Shown here piece by piece: positions 25,623 through 34,442 of a stretch of DNA of 64,000 nucleotides. Made by a program: the position numbers and the translations under genes. Position 1 is the stretch's first letter. The number at the start of each line of letters is the position of its first letter. Source of the stretch: an uncultured Clostridia bacterium (lineage in GTDB: Bacteria; Bacillota; Clostridia; Christensenellales; Aristaeellaceae); contig CAMOVR010000001.1 of the NCBI GenBank assembly GCA_946627565.1, forward strand, positions 1 to 64,000, written 5' to 3'. Below the pieces are notes generated by a model. That model was not told where the DNA came from. It searched no databases and was given only the letters and a program-made list of their open reading frames with translations.

Positions 25623-27272
25623 TTACTCCACGGAAATCAGGTAATAGTAGAGGGGCTGACCGCCGCTGTGACATTCCACATCGCAGTTGGGATATGCCTC
25701 ACCCAGGTCAGAAGCCAGCTTCTGTGCATCCGCTTCGGATGTCTCAGATCCGTAGTAGACGGTAATCAGTTCAGATTCTTCGTCCACAACAGCTTCCATC
25801 ATCTTCATGGCCACATCATGAACATTGTTTCCGGAATATTCAATCTTGCCGTTATGCAGTCCGATGATGTCACCCTGCTTGATGTGAATGTCATTGTATT
25901 CGCTGTCGCGGATGGCATAGGTCACAGTGCCGGTTTTGACGTGTTCGGAAGCTTCCTTCATACGCTCCGCGTTTGTCTCATCATCCACATCCGGCTGGAA
26001 AGCCACTGCAGCAGCGATACCCATGGCGACGTTCTTGGTGGGAATGACATGGACCTTGACGTTTTCTGCCAGATCAGCAGCCTGCTGTGCGGCCATGACC
26101 ACGTTTCCGTTATTGGGGAAAACAAAGACGGTTCTGGCATTGCAGGCATAGATTGCGCTCAGGATGTCCTCGATGGAGGGGTTCATGGTCTGACCGCCTT
26201 CCACCACCACATCCACAGCCAGGTCATGGAAGATCTGGGAGAAACCGTCTCCCAGGGATACCGCCACCATACCGTAATCCTTCTGAGGCTCGGTGTGGCT
26301 TTCCACCTTTTCGGCTTCCACCGGTTCCCCATCTCTCTGTCTGCGGAGCTCGTTTTTGTTTTCCACAGAAATCTCGATGAGCTCACCCAGTTCCAGTCCG
26401 TCTTCAATAGCGGTGCCGGGCTGGTTGGTATCCACATGAACATCGACCCGTGTCAGGTCGCCCTTGACCCGGACGTGACTGCCAATACGGCTGAGACGGC
26501 GGCGCAGGGAGTCCAGGTCGCTTTCTTCACAGTCTTCACCGATGTTGACAATGGAGAAGCGGGTGCAGTACAGATGGGTCAGATCATCCAGATCTTCCGC
26601 TTCCTCATCTTCGGCGGCTGAAAGTTCAGCGAGAATTTCTTCCACGGTCTTGCCTTCGATGACGGCAGCATATCCGGTATAGATATACATAAGTCCGCTT
26701 CCGCCAGAGTCCACAACGTTGGCCTGTTTAAGGACGGGCAGCATGTCCGGTGTTTTGGCCAGGATATCCTGACCGCTTGCCAGAATGGCACTGAAAAGTG
26801 CGCCGAAGTCTTCCGGATCCCGTTCTGCCTGGAGCAGTGCTTCTTCGGCAGTGACACGTGCCACTGTCAGGATGGTGCCTTCCTTGGGCTTCATGACGGC
26901 CTTGTATGCCAGGTCAGCACCGGCTTTCATGGCAGCGGCATACTGTGCGGGTGTGATCTTGTCCAGTCCGCTGACGGCCTTGGAAAAGCCGCGCAGAAGC
27001 TGGGAAGTTATAACACCTGAATTGCCGCGGGCACCCTTCAGGGCGCCTTTTGCCAGTGCGTTGGCTGCCTCATCCAGACGGAGATATTCCTTGCTGTTGA
27101 TTTCCCGGATGGCGCTTTGCATGGTAAGGGACATGTTTGTACCAGTATCGCCGTCTGGTACCGGAAACACGTTCAGTGCGTCTACGGCTTCCCGGTTCTT
27201 TTCCAGAAGGGCGCTGCCGGCCATGGCCATGTCCCGAAGCAATAATCCGTCGATGACTTTATATTGACTCAA
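25623..27272 (-). CDS. fakA: Fatty acid kinase catalytic subunit FakA (DAK2 domain)
   Basis: A 549-residue YloV/FakA protein. The N-terminal DAK2 (dihydroxyacetone-kinase L-type) domain has the ATP/Mg motif PVPDGDTGTNMSLTM and GARGNSGVITSQLLRG; the middle domain is acidic; the C-terminal domain with NNGNVVMAAQQAADL and TVYYGSE resembles the DegV fold. FakA phosphorylates exogenous fatty acids bound by a DegV-type FakB so they can enter phospholipids through PlsX/PlsY. No fakB is in this window. It sits between the Asp23-family gene and recG, as in many Bacillota. Confidence 0.92.
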   Translation of the reverse strand: MSQYKVIDGLLLRDMAMAGSALLEKNREAVDALNVFPVPDGDTGTNMSLTMQSAIREINSKEYLRLDEAANALAKGALKGARGNSGVITSQLLRGFSKAVSGLDKITPAQYAAAMKAGADLAYKAVMKPKEGTILTVARVTAEEALLQAERDPEDFGALFSAILASGQDILAKTPDMLPVLKQANVVDSGGSGLMYIYTGYAAVIEGKTVEEILAELSAAEDEEAEDLDDLTHLYCTRFSIVNIGEDCEESDLDSLRRRLSRIGSHVRVKGDLTRVDVHVDTNQPGTAIEDGLELGELIEISVENKNELRRQRDGEPVEAEKVESHTEPQKDYGMVAVSLGDGFSQIFHDLAVDVVVEGGQTMNPSIEDILSAIYACNARTVFVFPNNGNVVMAAQQAADLAENVKVHVIPTKNVAMGIAAAVAFQPDVDDETNAERMKEASEHVKTGTVTYAIRDSEYNDIHIKQGDIIGLHNGKIEYSGNNVHDVAMKMMEAVVDEESELITVYYGSETSEADAQKLASDLGEAYPNCDVECHSGGQPLYYYLISVE

Positions 27273-27308
27273 AAGTTGTCACTCCATTCTTATGGGACAT
27301 GGACATGG

Positions 27309-27659
27309 TCAAACCCGGACCCCTTCTACATTGATATTGACTTTCCGGACATTGATCCCCGTCATGCTCTCCAGTTTGTATCTTACCGTATCCACCAATG
27401 TCTTGCAGACTTCAGCGATGGTAACACCGTATTCAACAATCACAAACAGGTCAACATCCAGGTCATCGCCAACATTGCGCAATTGCACGCCGCGACTCAG
27501 ATTTTCCTTTCCGAGCCATTCCACGAGACCGTCCGTGGCCCGCTTTGAGCACATGGCAACGATTCCGTAACATTCGAGTGCGGCATAGCCGGCAACCTTG
27601 AGCATGACATCTTCCGTAATAAATATGGTTCCGATATCATTCTTGATTTTGCATTCCAT
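27309..27659 (-). CDS. Asp23/Gls24 family protein (YloU-like)
   Basis: A 116-residue small soluble protein of the Asp23 family, with ITEDVMLKVAGYAALECYGI near residues 14-33 and a C-terminal VNINVEGVRV strand. Such proteins are abundant and linked to envelope stress, and the gene regularly precedes fakA. AGGAGG is 13 bases upstream. rpmB, often divergent from this gene in other Bacillota, is not found next to it here. Confidence 0.9.
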   Translation of the reverse strand: MECKIKNDIGTIFITEDVMLKVAGYAALECYGIVAMCSKRATDGLVEWLGKENLSRGVQLRNVGDDLDVDLFVIVEYGVTIAEVCKTLVDTVRYKLESMTGINVRKVNINVEGVRV

Positions 27660-27766
27660 ACCTGCACAGCCTCCTTAATGTATAATCTTATACCTGCACG
27701 TTGATATCTTGCAATGTATTCCGGCTTTTCTGCCCGCATACAGACAGGCATAAAAAACCACGTATG

Positions 27767-27795
27767 AGTATACAGGATTCTAGAATCCTTGACAA
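27767..27795 (-). promoter_or_regulatory. Promoter of the Asp23-fakA-recG genes, with a palindromic operator-like spacer
   Basis: On the minus strand TTGTCA (27795-27790) and TATACT (27772-27767) are 17 bases apart. Almost the whole spacer is a perfect 16-base palindrome, AGGATTCTAGAATCCT (27774-27789), as expected of an operator for a dimeric regulator. Confidence 0.7.
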
Positions 27796-27876
27796 GAACG
27801 AATTTTCCGTAAGACAGAGCCCTGATGCGGTCTTTAGTCCCTCCTGCCCGTCCCTTATACGGGCTCCTGATGGCAG

Positions 27877-27913
27877 AAAAACACTTGAAAAGGCTGTGGT
27901 TTTCCGCAGCCTT
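27877..27913 (-). terminator. Intrinsic terminator after the heterodimeric ABC exporter
   Basis: Read on the minus strand, AAGGCTGCGG (27913-27904) pairs with CCACAGCCTT (27899-27890) with one wobble around AAAA, followed by TTCAAGTGTTTTTC. Confidence 0.65.
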
Positions 27914-28001
27914 CTGAAAGCACTGGTTCCTGAAACATGCTGTATATGCTGGGAAGGCGCTTTCTGCATCGTCTGCAGAGCACCTGCCGTACACCGGGAT
28001 G

Positions 28002-29819
28002 TTACTTTGCCCCTTCCATCTGCATTTCACAGATCTTCCAGTACATACCCTTGCGGGCATACAGTTCATCATGCGTCCCGGACTCAGCGATCTTCCCGTG
28101 ATCCAGCACAAGAATCAGATCCGCGTGCATCAGGCTTGTGATCCGGTGGGAAATGAGAATACGGGTACTGCTTTCAAGCTGATTGAGTTTCTGGCGGATT
28201 TTCAGGTCCGTTTCTGAGTCCACCGCCGAAAGGGAGTCGTCCAGAATGGTGATGGGCGTATGCCTGAGAAGGGTCTGGGCAATGGCCGCTCGCTGTTTCT
28301 GTCCGCCTGAAAGGGTAACGCCCCTCTCACCTACGAAGGTATCATATCCTTTGGTGAATTTATCGATGGTTTCGTCAAGGGCAGCTATGGAAGAAACCTG
28401 GCGGATCTGGTCCGCATCGGCTTCAGGCCGGGAAATGGCAATGTTTTCTCCCAGGGTCCTGGAAAACAGATAGGGTTCCTGCAGGACAATGCCCACGTGT
28501 TCCCTGACCCAGGACCGGTCCATGTCCTTCAGGTCGGTTCCTCCGATGCGAATATGACCGCTGCCCTCCGGCAGATCGTACAGCCGGCAGATCAGGTACA
28601 TGAGAGTACTCTTGCCGCTGCCCGTACCGCCGAGGATACCGGTGGTTTTACCCGCAGGGATGGTGAAGGAGACATCCTTAAGCACATCTTCTCCCTTGTC
28701 ATCATAGGTAAAGGAGACGTGATCGAATACAATATCCCCGTTCATATCCGGCTTCTCTGCTTCAAGCCTGCTTTCCGGCTGCGCATTGAGAATATAACGG
28801 ATTCTGTCAATGGATACACCTGCCTGGCTCATGCCGGAGATGACACGGCCCAGCATGCGTACGGGACCGGCAAGCATGCCGCAGTAAGAAAGGAAAGCGA
28901 TGTAATCCCCCACACTGATGGCGGAGTCCAGACACAGCTGGGCACCGATGATCAGCACAAGGAGCGTCTGCATGCCTGCCAGGGCGTCACCGGTGGCCCA
29001 GAACAGGGAGAGAAGCTTCATCAGATGTCTCCACAGGCCGGTATATTCTTCGTTGGATGATACAAAACGGTTGCGTTCAAAGGCTTCCCGGCCAAAGGCG
29101 CGCACCACACGTACCCCTGTGAGGTTTTCCTGGGCGATGGCAGACAGGTGACCTTCCATCTCATCCACCCGGTTGAAACTCTTTTCAATCTTCTGATGGA
29201 AGACTGTGGAGAAGACAATGATCAGCGGTACGAAGATCATAACAATGCCGGTGAGGGCCGGCGAGATTGAAAACATAAAGACCAGGGACAGGGCAATGGA
29301 TACCACCATCCGGATCAGTGTGGTCAGGTGGTCTGCCAGGAAGGAGCGGATGACATCGACATCGCTGGTGCAGCGCTGGATGATGTCACCGGTATGGTTC
29401 TGGATATGCCAGGAAAGTGGCAGGGACATGATATGCCGGTAGAGCAGGTCCCTGGTGTTCTTGAGCATGACTTCCTGGCCCATGATGTTGAGTACCCGGA
29501 AAGAATAGCGCAGCATGCCGGCAGCGGCAGCCAGCACCACCACCAGTACCGCCATATAGAGAATGTTGGACCGGAGTGCGTCAATGCCGCCGGCCATACC
29601 AAGAAGCCAGGCCGAAATGCCGCTCAGCTCTGCATCCTTTGTCCCTATGACGGAGTCCACAGTAAAAGAGATAATCTTCGGATTGATCAGGTCCAGCACG
29701 GAGGTCAGCCATGCCAGCAGGATCCCACCGATAAAAAAGTGCTTGGAACCCCTTACCAGCCTGAGCAGAACGGAGGATCTGCGGGCATAGGGTTCAGTTG
29801 GTGTTGATTGTCTGTTCAT
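28002..29819 (-). CDS. Heterodimeric ABC exporter subunit with degenerate ATP site
   Basis: A 605-residue half-transporter: six membrane segments, then an ABC ATPase domain with Walker A GGTGSGKST, signature LSGGQKQRAAIAQ and Walker B TILDDSLSAVD. The catalytic glutamate after Walker B is replaced by aspartate (LDD), the hallmark of the non-hydrolysing site in BmrCD/TM287-288-type heterodimers. Its partner gene lies directly upstream and overlaps by 4 bases (29816-29819). Substrate unknown; multidrug or lipid export is typical. Followed about 90 bases later by a terminator. Confidence 0.9.
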   Translation of the reverse strand: MNRQSTPTEPYARRSSVLLRLVRGSKHFFIGGILLAWLTSVLDLINPKIISFTVDSVIGTKDAELSGISAWLLGMAGGIDALRSNILYMAVLVVVLAAAAGMLRYSFRVLNIMGQEVMLKNTRDLLYRHIMSLPLSWHIQNHTGDIIQRCTSDVDVIRSFLADHLTTLIRMVVSIALSLVFMFSISPALTGIVMIFVPLIIVFSTVFHQKIEKSFNRVDEMEGHLSAIAQENLTGVRVVRAFGREAFERNRFVSSNEEYTGLWRHLMKLLSLFWATGDALAGMQTLLVLIIGAQLCLDSAISVGDYIAFLSYCGMLAGPVRMLGRVISGMSQAGVSIDRIRYILNAQPESRLEAEKPDMNGDIVFDHVSFTYDDKGEDVLKDVSFTIPAGKTTGILGGTGSGKSTLMYLICRLYDLPEGSGHIRIGGTDLKDMDRSWVREHVGIVLQEPYLFSRTLGENIAISRPEADADQIRQVSSIAALDETIDKFTKGYDTFVGERGVTLSGGQKQRAAIAQTLLRHTPITILDDSLSAVDSETDLKIRQKLNQLESSTRILISHRITSLMHADLILVLDHGKIAESGTHDELYARKGMYWKICEMQMEGAK

Positions 29820-31651
29820 ACTTCCTCAAGCTGGTTGTTCTGCATGGCCAGGTCCACGGATACGTCCACGAACTGGCGGGTAAAAAGCTCCCAGTAATAA
29901 CCGTGCTTCTGCATGAGTTCGGCATGGCTTCCGGATTCCACGATTTTCCCATCCCGGACGGCGATGATGGTGTCTGCGTCCACGATGGTGGAAAGCCGGT
30001 GGGCGATCATAAAACTGGTGCGGCCGTTTGTCACCTTTTTGATGGCAGTCTGGATAGCCTTTTCAGTGACCGTGTCCACGGAACTGGTGGCCTCATCCAG
30101 AACAAGAATGCGGGGATCTGCAAGGATTGCCCGGGCAAAGGACAAAAGCTGTCTTTCACCTGTGGAAAGCATGCCGCCGCCTTCACCGACGCTGCTGTCC
30201 AGTCCTTTTTCCATTGAATTGACAATCCCGTCTGCTGAGACAAGCCGCAGTGCATTCCAGATTTCATCATCCGTTGCATCCGGTTTTCCGTAACGCAGGT
30301 TTTCACGGACTGTTCCGGTAAACAGATGCGGTGTCTGCAGTACATAGCCGATATGGCTGTGAAGCCAGAGCTGGGAACGTTCCCGGGCATCCCTTCCGTC
30401 AATCAGGACACGGCCCTCAGTGGGTTCATAGAAGCGGCAGACCAGATTGACCAGTGTCGACTTCCCTGCCCCGGTTTCTCCCACGATGGCCACGGAATTC
30501 CCTTCGGGGACATGCATGGAAAAGTGCTCCAGAACCGGCTCGTCGCCGTCAGGGTACTGAAAGGTGACGTCCTCAAAGGTGATATCCCCCTTCAGGTCCT
30601 CCCAGTTTTCACGCTTCGGATGGAAGGTGTCGCCGTATTTTTCGATGACCTCCGGCGTGTCCATCACGGAGCTCTGGGTATCCATCAGGCGGGTGAAGCG
30701 CTCAATGTTGACCTGAATGGTGGTCAGGGCCGTAAGGCAGTTGATGCAGTTCTGAAGCGGTTCCATCAGACCTATGGCATAGGACATGAAGATGGAGAGT
30801 GTGCCCAGTTCCATGGCTTTTTCCATGGTCAGAATACCGCCCTGCCAGAGCACCAGGGAAAGGGCCAGAGAAGAGAGAAAGGATATGCTCGTGCCGATGA
30901 GGGTGGATGTTTTCCCGGCCCGGACAGAGCTCATGCGCATGTTCTCTGTATCTTTTTCAAAGTCATGCTGCATTCTGTCTTCAATGACCAGTGTCTTGAT
31001 GGCACGGATCCCGCTGATGCCCTCGTTGAAATCCCCGGATATGGTGGAATTGAGTTCTCGGACAATCCGGTTCTGTTCCATGAGCTTCCGGCGGAAGAAG
31101 GTAACCAGCACAACTGCGACAGGTACCAGCATCAGGACCAGCAGGGCCAGTCGGATGTTGGTGACCAGCATGACAACGACAACGCACAGCACATAGCTGC
31201 CGCTCCATACAAAATCCATGAGATGCCAGGAAAAGAGCTGACCGATACGTCCGGAGTCACTCATGACCCGGGCGTGTATATAGCCTACGGAGTTGCGGTT
31301 GAAATAGTCAAAGGTGAGCGTCTGCAGGTGCTGGAAAGCGGAGTTGCGCAGATCACGGTTGACGTACAGTTCCATTTTGGAGCACAGAAAAGCGGAATAG
31401 TAATTGTCCCATACCTGGAAGGCCAGAACAAGAAAATAACCGACAGCAATGATCAGCAGCGTATCATCCGTATGAAGCGCCAGGTTATGATTGAGAATAT
31501 GGCGGTTGAAGAGCGGATAGATCGAATCGATCAGACTTGATACGATGCCGAGCAGAACCATGATAACAATAGGCCTGCGATAAGGTTTGGCATACTTCAG
31601 AATCCTGGGAATGCCAAACCATGGAAGGGGCTTGTTTTGTGTGTGTTCCAT
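29816..31651 (-). CDS. Heterodimeric ABC exporter subunit with catalytic Walker B
   Basis: A 611-residue half-transporter with six membrane segments and an ATPase domain: Walker A GETGAGKST, Walker B LVLDEATSSVD with the catalytic glutamate, and switch AHRLST. Its signature motif is LSTGERQ instead of LSGGQ; in a heterodimer that signature faces the partner's degenerate site, so the two departures fit together. The ATG at 31651 follows AGGTG. No regulator gene is adjacent. Confidence 0.9.
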   Translation of the reverse strand: MEHTQNKPLPWFGIPRILKYAKPYRRPIVIMVLLGIVSSLIDSIYPLFNRHILNHNLALHTDDTLLIIAVGYFLVLAFQVWDNYYSAFLCSKMELYVNRDLRNSAFQHLQTLTFDYFNRNSVGYIHARVMSDSGRIGQLFSWHLMDFVWSGSYVLCVVVVMLVTNIRLALLVLMLVPVAVVLVTFFRRKLMEQNRIVRELNSTISGDFNEGISGIRAIKTLVIEDRMQHDFEKDTENMRMSSVRAGKTSTLIGTSISFLSSLALSLVLWQGGILTMEKAMELGTLSIFMSYAIGLMEPLQNCINCLTALTTIQVNIERFTRLMDTQSSVMDTPEVIEKYGDTFHPKRENWEDLKGDITFEDVTFQYPDGDEPVLEHFSMHVPEGNSVAIVGETGAGKSTLVNLVCRFYEPTEGRVLIDGRDARERSQLWLHSHIGYVLQTPHLFTGTVRENLRYGKPDATDDEIWNALRLVSADGIVNSMEKGLDSSVGEGGGMLSTGERQLLSFARAILADPRILVLDEATSSVDTVTEKAIQTAIKKVTNGRTSFMIAHRLSTIVDADTIIAVRDGKIVESGSHAELMQKHGYYWELFTRQFVDVSVDLAMQNNQLEEV

Positions 31652-31687
31652 GCGTGCACCTAAGTTTTATTTTTTGATATGACAAGA

Positions 31688-31719
31688 TGCACACAGGACC
31701 CGGCTGGATCCTGTGTGCA
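31688..31719 (-). terminator. Terminator-like hairpin after the pilT-type gene
   Basis: TGCACACAGGA (31688-31698) pairs perfectly with TCCTGTGTGCA (31709-31719). On the minus strand TCTTGTC follows, so the T-run is short. It separates the pilus-like operon from the ABC exporter. Confidence 0.6.
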
Positions 31720-31739
31720 CAGGGAACGAAAGGGAAACA

Positions 31740-32792
31740 TCAAATGCGTTTGGAGAGTGTTTCGGGGTTTGTCGCGTAAATCAGGGCCGTTTCGCGGCTG
31801 ATCAGCTTTTCTTTGTAAAGCCGCATGAGTTCGGCATCCATGGACAGCATGTTCTTGTCAGAACCGCCGAAGATCACGTTGTCGATCTGGTGGGTACGCC
31901 CGTCGCGGATCATGTTCTGAATGGCCGGATTGACGGTCATGACTTCGAAAACAGCGATACGCTTGCCGTCCAGTGTGGGGATCAGACGCTGGGATACCAC
32001 GGCCTTGAGGACCATGGACAGCTGAACACGGATCTGTGTCTGCTGATCGGCATCAAAGGTGTCGATGATACGGTCCACCGTCTTTGCCGCGCCTATGGTG
32101 TGCAGCGTGGAGAGCAGCAGGTGGCCCGTCTCGGCAGCTGTTATAGCCGTGCGGATGGTTTCCAGGTCACGCATCTCGCCAAGCAGGATGACGTCCGGCG
32201 CTTCACGCAGGGCTGCGCGGAGTGCCCGGGAGAAGGTTGCCGCATCATTGGGAACTTCCCTCTGGCTGACCAGACTCTTTTTGTGCCGGTGCAGGTATTC
32301 GATGGGATCCTCAATGGTGACGATATGGGCGTGCCTTGTCTCATTGATCTGATCGATGAGACAGGCCAGCGTGGTGGATTTGCCGCTGCCGGCAGGACCT
32401 GTGACAAGAATCATGCCGCTGCGCTGCTGAGCAAGTCCCAGCACAATGGGCGGTATATGCATGGATTCAGGATCCGGAAGGGCGAAGTTCACAACACGGC
32501 AGATGGCTGCTACCGTACCGCGCTGCAGGTAGGCATTGACACGGAAACGGCTCACATCCGCGATGGCGAAGGAAAAGTCATCGTCTCCATCCTCGCGCAG
32601 ATGGGTGTAATCCCTCTGTGCCAGGGCATACATGTTCTTGACCAGCTCTTCCGTGTCAGAAGGCATAAGACGTGTTTCGGAAATGTTCACCATGGAGGCA
32701 TTTACCTTGACCGTCACTCCGGCACCGGGGATCAGAAAGATATCTGAACCATTGAGTTCAACGGCTTTCCGAAGCAGTTCAATCAGTTCCAT
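31740..32792 (-). CDS. PilT-type ATPase of a type IV pilus-like system
   Basis: A 350-residue hexameric AAA-like ATPase of the PilT/PilU group. Walker A TGPAGSGKST (131-140), Asp box ITIEDPIEYLH (159-169), Walker B VILLGEMRD (201-209) and His box ETGHLLLSTLHT (221-232) are intact. The PilT hallmark AIRNLIREGKTHQI appears as AIQNMIRDGRTHQI at 290-303. There is no PilB-type N-terminal domain or zinc-binding tetracysteine, so it looks like a retraction ATPase. Yet it is the only motor in the operon; whether it drives retraction, assembly or another movement is open. Its start overlaps the preceding gene by 10 bases. Confidence 0.88.
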   Translation of the reverse strand: MELIELLRKAVELNGSDIFLIPGAGVTVKVNASMVNISETRLMPSDTEELVKNMYALAQRDYTHLREDGDDDFSFAIADVSRFRVNAYLQRGTVAAICRVVNFALPDPESMHIPPIVLGLAQQRSGMILVTGPAGSGKSTTLACLIDQINETRHAHIVTIEDPIEYLHRHKKSLVSQREVPNDAATFSRALRAALREAPDVILLGEMRDLETIRTAITAAETGHLLLSTLHTIGAAKTVDRIIDTFDADQQTQIRVQLSMVLKAVVSQRLIPTLDGKRIAVFEVMTVNPAIQNMIRDGRTHQIDNVIFGGSDKNMLSMDAELMRLYKEKLISRETALIYATNPETLSKRI

Positions 32793-33223
32793 AAATCCTC
32801 CGTTTTTGCCATGAGATCATAGCGCACCCAGGTTTCACGCTCAGGACTTTCCAGCGGAAGTACCTTGAGGGCGCAGTCAATTTCTCTGTAATCGTCAGAG
32901 ACATAGAAGGATACGACACCGTCTTCCCATTCATAATCCGTTCCGCTCAGGGCTTCTTCCACACCGGTCAGATATGCCTCATTGTCAGTGGCATCCTTTC
33001 TGCATGTTACCAGTATGTTGTCGATTTCAGAACGGATCTGTTCCGCTTCCGCATTGAGCTTATAGACAGCCTGAATGACCTCTGCAGACCTTTCGGAGAG
33101 CTTCAGGTCATTGCGGCCCATCATGAGGGAGAGCATGCCAAGAAGCATCATGGACAGGACGATAAAAATCAGAATCAGGGATGACGCGCCTGGTCCCAGG
33201 CTGATACTGCTCTTCTTTTTCAC
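32783..33223 (-). CDS. Small membrane protein with PilX-like N-terminus
   Basis: A 146-residue protein: short basic N-terminus, then GPGASSLILIFIVLSMMLLG and a hydrophobic helix to about residue 34, a charged helical region with N-x-E repeats, and a small C-terminal domain. The GASSL start followed by a hydrophobic helix without a glutamate at position 5 resembles PilX/GspK-type minor pilins, which also lack that glutamate. A cut after G12 is conceivable. It overlaps both neighbours (4 and 10 bases). Identification as a minor pilin rests on the N-terminal pattern and on context; I do not recognise a named family. Confidence 0.55.
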   Translation of the reverse strand: MKKKSSISLGPGASSLILIFIVLSMMLLGMLSLMMGRNDLKLSERSAEVIQAVYKLNAEAEQIRSEIDNILVTCRKDATDNEAYLTGVEEALSGTDYEWEDGVVSFYVSDDYREIDCALKVLPLESPERETWVRYDLMAKTEDLWN

Positions 33224-33612
33224 GGATCAGTCGCCTCCTCAAAACGGGTCACAGGGAGGGTGATCAGTGCTTCACTGTTGCGCAGCGCCTGAACTTCCCG
33301 GTAATACATGGTTCCGGTGCTGACATCCTCACTTTTGTCGGTTACCCGCATTTCATAGTCTTCCTTTACAAGAAGATAACCGTCCTGCGTCTTTTCAAAT
33401 CCCATGGAAAGCAGCACATCTTCAGGATCACCGGCAACATACAGGCTGTCGGCAACATTCTGCACATCCATCACAGCCTCTGCAATGGCTTCAGCCTTTT
33501 CGGAAAGCTCATGGGATTTGGCGAATACTTCCATAAGGAAAGTGGAGGCCAGCATGAAGAACATGATGACAATCATCAGTTCCACAAGCAGTGCATTGCT
33601 TCGACGCTTCAT
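33220..33612 (-). CDS. Pilin-like small membrane protein with atypical cleavage site
   Basis: A 130-residue protein whose N-terminus ALLVELMIVIMFFMLAS (7-23) closely resembles the pilin helix (FTLIELMIVIAIIG), including a glutamate at the position-5 equivalent. The residue before the expected cut is asparagine (RRSN, then ALLVE), not glycine, so normal prepilin peptidase processing is doubtful. The rest is a short mixed domain. It overlaps its neighbours by 4 bases on each side, consistent with equal production as part of one complex. Confidence 0.6.
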   Translation of the reverse strand: MKRRSNALLVELMIVIMFFMLASTFLMEVFAKSHELSEKAEAIAEAVMDVQNVADSLYVAGDPEDVLLSMGFEKTQDGYLLVKEDYEMRVTDKSEDVSTGTMYYREVQALRNSEALITLPVTRFEEATDP

Positions 33613-34094
33613 TCCGCCACCTCCCCGCCTGCACGCAGGGCAATGTTGACATTGCGCCAGACGCCGCCGGTCATGATCCGGATGTTCAGCATGTGCGGCT
33701 CAAGTTCAGCCTGCAGGTCCTCTGCAGCACAGATTTCCTCTCCGTTTTCCGGTTCGAAAGGAAGTTCTTCCGAAGCGAACCATTCCCGGAGCATGCCGTC
33801 ATAGACATAAATCTTTGTTACATAGGCTTCATCGTCCCAGACGTTGCGCATGGTGATGACGGATGTGCCGTTCAGTTCTTCAATGAACAGCGTGTCAGTT
33901 TCATCATCTGCCCTGACCATGCTGCGCAGATAGGAGGATGTGATGCGGCTCTGGTTGTGAAAGCCGCTGACTTCGGAAATGCTGCGGTACACTTTGGCAC
34001 CCAGCAGCACCATCACAGTGCCAAAGACGGCAAAGATGCCCAGCAGCAGAAAGACAAAGACGCCGGAAATTGTATGCTGTACCTGCTTTTTCAC
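33609..34094 (-). CDS. Small single-pass membrane protein, DUF4860-like
   Basis: A 161-residue protein with one membrane helix (about 10-35, SGVFVFLLLGIFAVFGTV) followed by a soluble domain. The segment RITSSYLRSMVR after the helix recalls GspJ/PilW-type minor pilins, and it resembles DUF4860 proteins of Clostridia, though I cannot confirm this without a search. No prepilin cleavage site or glutamate-5 is present. It overlaps the genes on both sides by 4 bases. Confidence 0.5.
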   Translation of the reverse strand: MKKQVQHTISGVFVFLLLGIFAVFGTVMVLLGAKVYRSISEVSGFHNQSRITSSYLRSMVRADDETDTLFIEELNGTSVITMRNVWDDEAYVTKIYVYDGMLREWFASEELPFEPENGEEICAAEDLQAELEPHMLNIRIMTGGVWRNVNIALRAGGEVAE

Positions 34095-34396
34095 TGCATC
34101 TTCGCCCCTCTCTCAGTCACCCAGATATCCGGAAGATGGTTGGAAGCGAATGATTCATAGGTGACAAAATAACGATCTTCATCATAAGCCAGCTGGTAAT
34201 GTTCCCGCAGGTATTCAAGGTCATCCGGGTACGCACCTTCAACAGCATAGCAGGTGAGCACCGCGTCCTTAATGGCATTGCGAACCAGCTGAGATTCCTC
34301 GTTCTCCTGAGTCTGGTCAATACGCCCAAAGAGCTGAACACAGAGCAGAAGTACGAGTGCAATGACAGCAAGCTTGATAATATCCCGTTTGCTCAT
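34091..34396 (-). CDS. Small membrane protein resembling a GspG-type pseudopilin without leader
   Basis: A 101-residue protein: helix KLAVIALVLLLCVQLFG (8-24), then RNAIKDAVLTCYAVEGAYPD (about 40-59) and LEYLREHY. The alternating pattern with YAVEGAYPDDLEYL is very like the region of major pseudopilins (GspG) where AxxAxxxYxxxxGxYP occurs. It has neither the prepilin glycine nor glutamate-5. ATG 34396 is used because GGAG lies upstream; an ATG at 34420 has that site inside it. It follows the GspF-like gene by 46 bases. Confidence 0.6.
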   Translation of the reverse strand: MSKRDIIKLAVIALVLLLCVQLFGRIDQTQENEESQLVRNAIKDAVLTCYAVEGAYPDDLEYLREHYQLAYDEDRYFVTYESFASNHLPDIWVTERGAKMQ

Positions 34397-34442
34397 TCCC
34401 GCGCTCCTTTCTTTTGTCACAAAGCTGTTTTACGGCGCAGTA

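Larger units (their letters stand above)
27660..28001. other. 342-base intergenic region without a convincing gene
   Basis: It holds, from right to left, an 88-base stretch after the exporter genes, the exporter terminator (27877-27913), a small GCCCGT/ACGGGC stem around 27846-27863, a promoter with a palindrome in its spacer (27767-27795) and a leader of about 100 bases for the Asp23-family gene. Open frames across it lack ribosome sites and family-like sequence. Confidence 0.6.

Noticed and set aside
27701..28141. 146-codon frame in the 27.66-28.0 kb gap
   Set aside because: It crosses the terminator and the end of the exporter gene, has no ribosome site and no family-like sequence. I also looked for rpmB (ribosomal protein L28), often next to the Asp23 gene, and did not find it.
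31740..32792. Assignment of the ATPase as PilB/GspE
   Set aside because: It lacks the N-terminal domain and tetracysteine of PilB and has the C-terminal motif characteristic of PilT.
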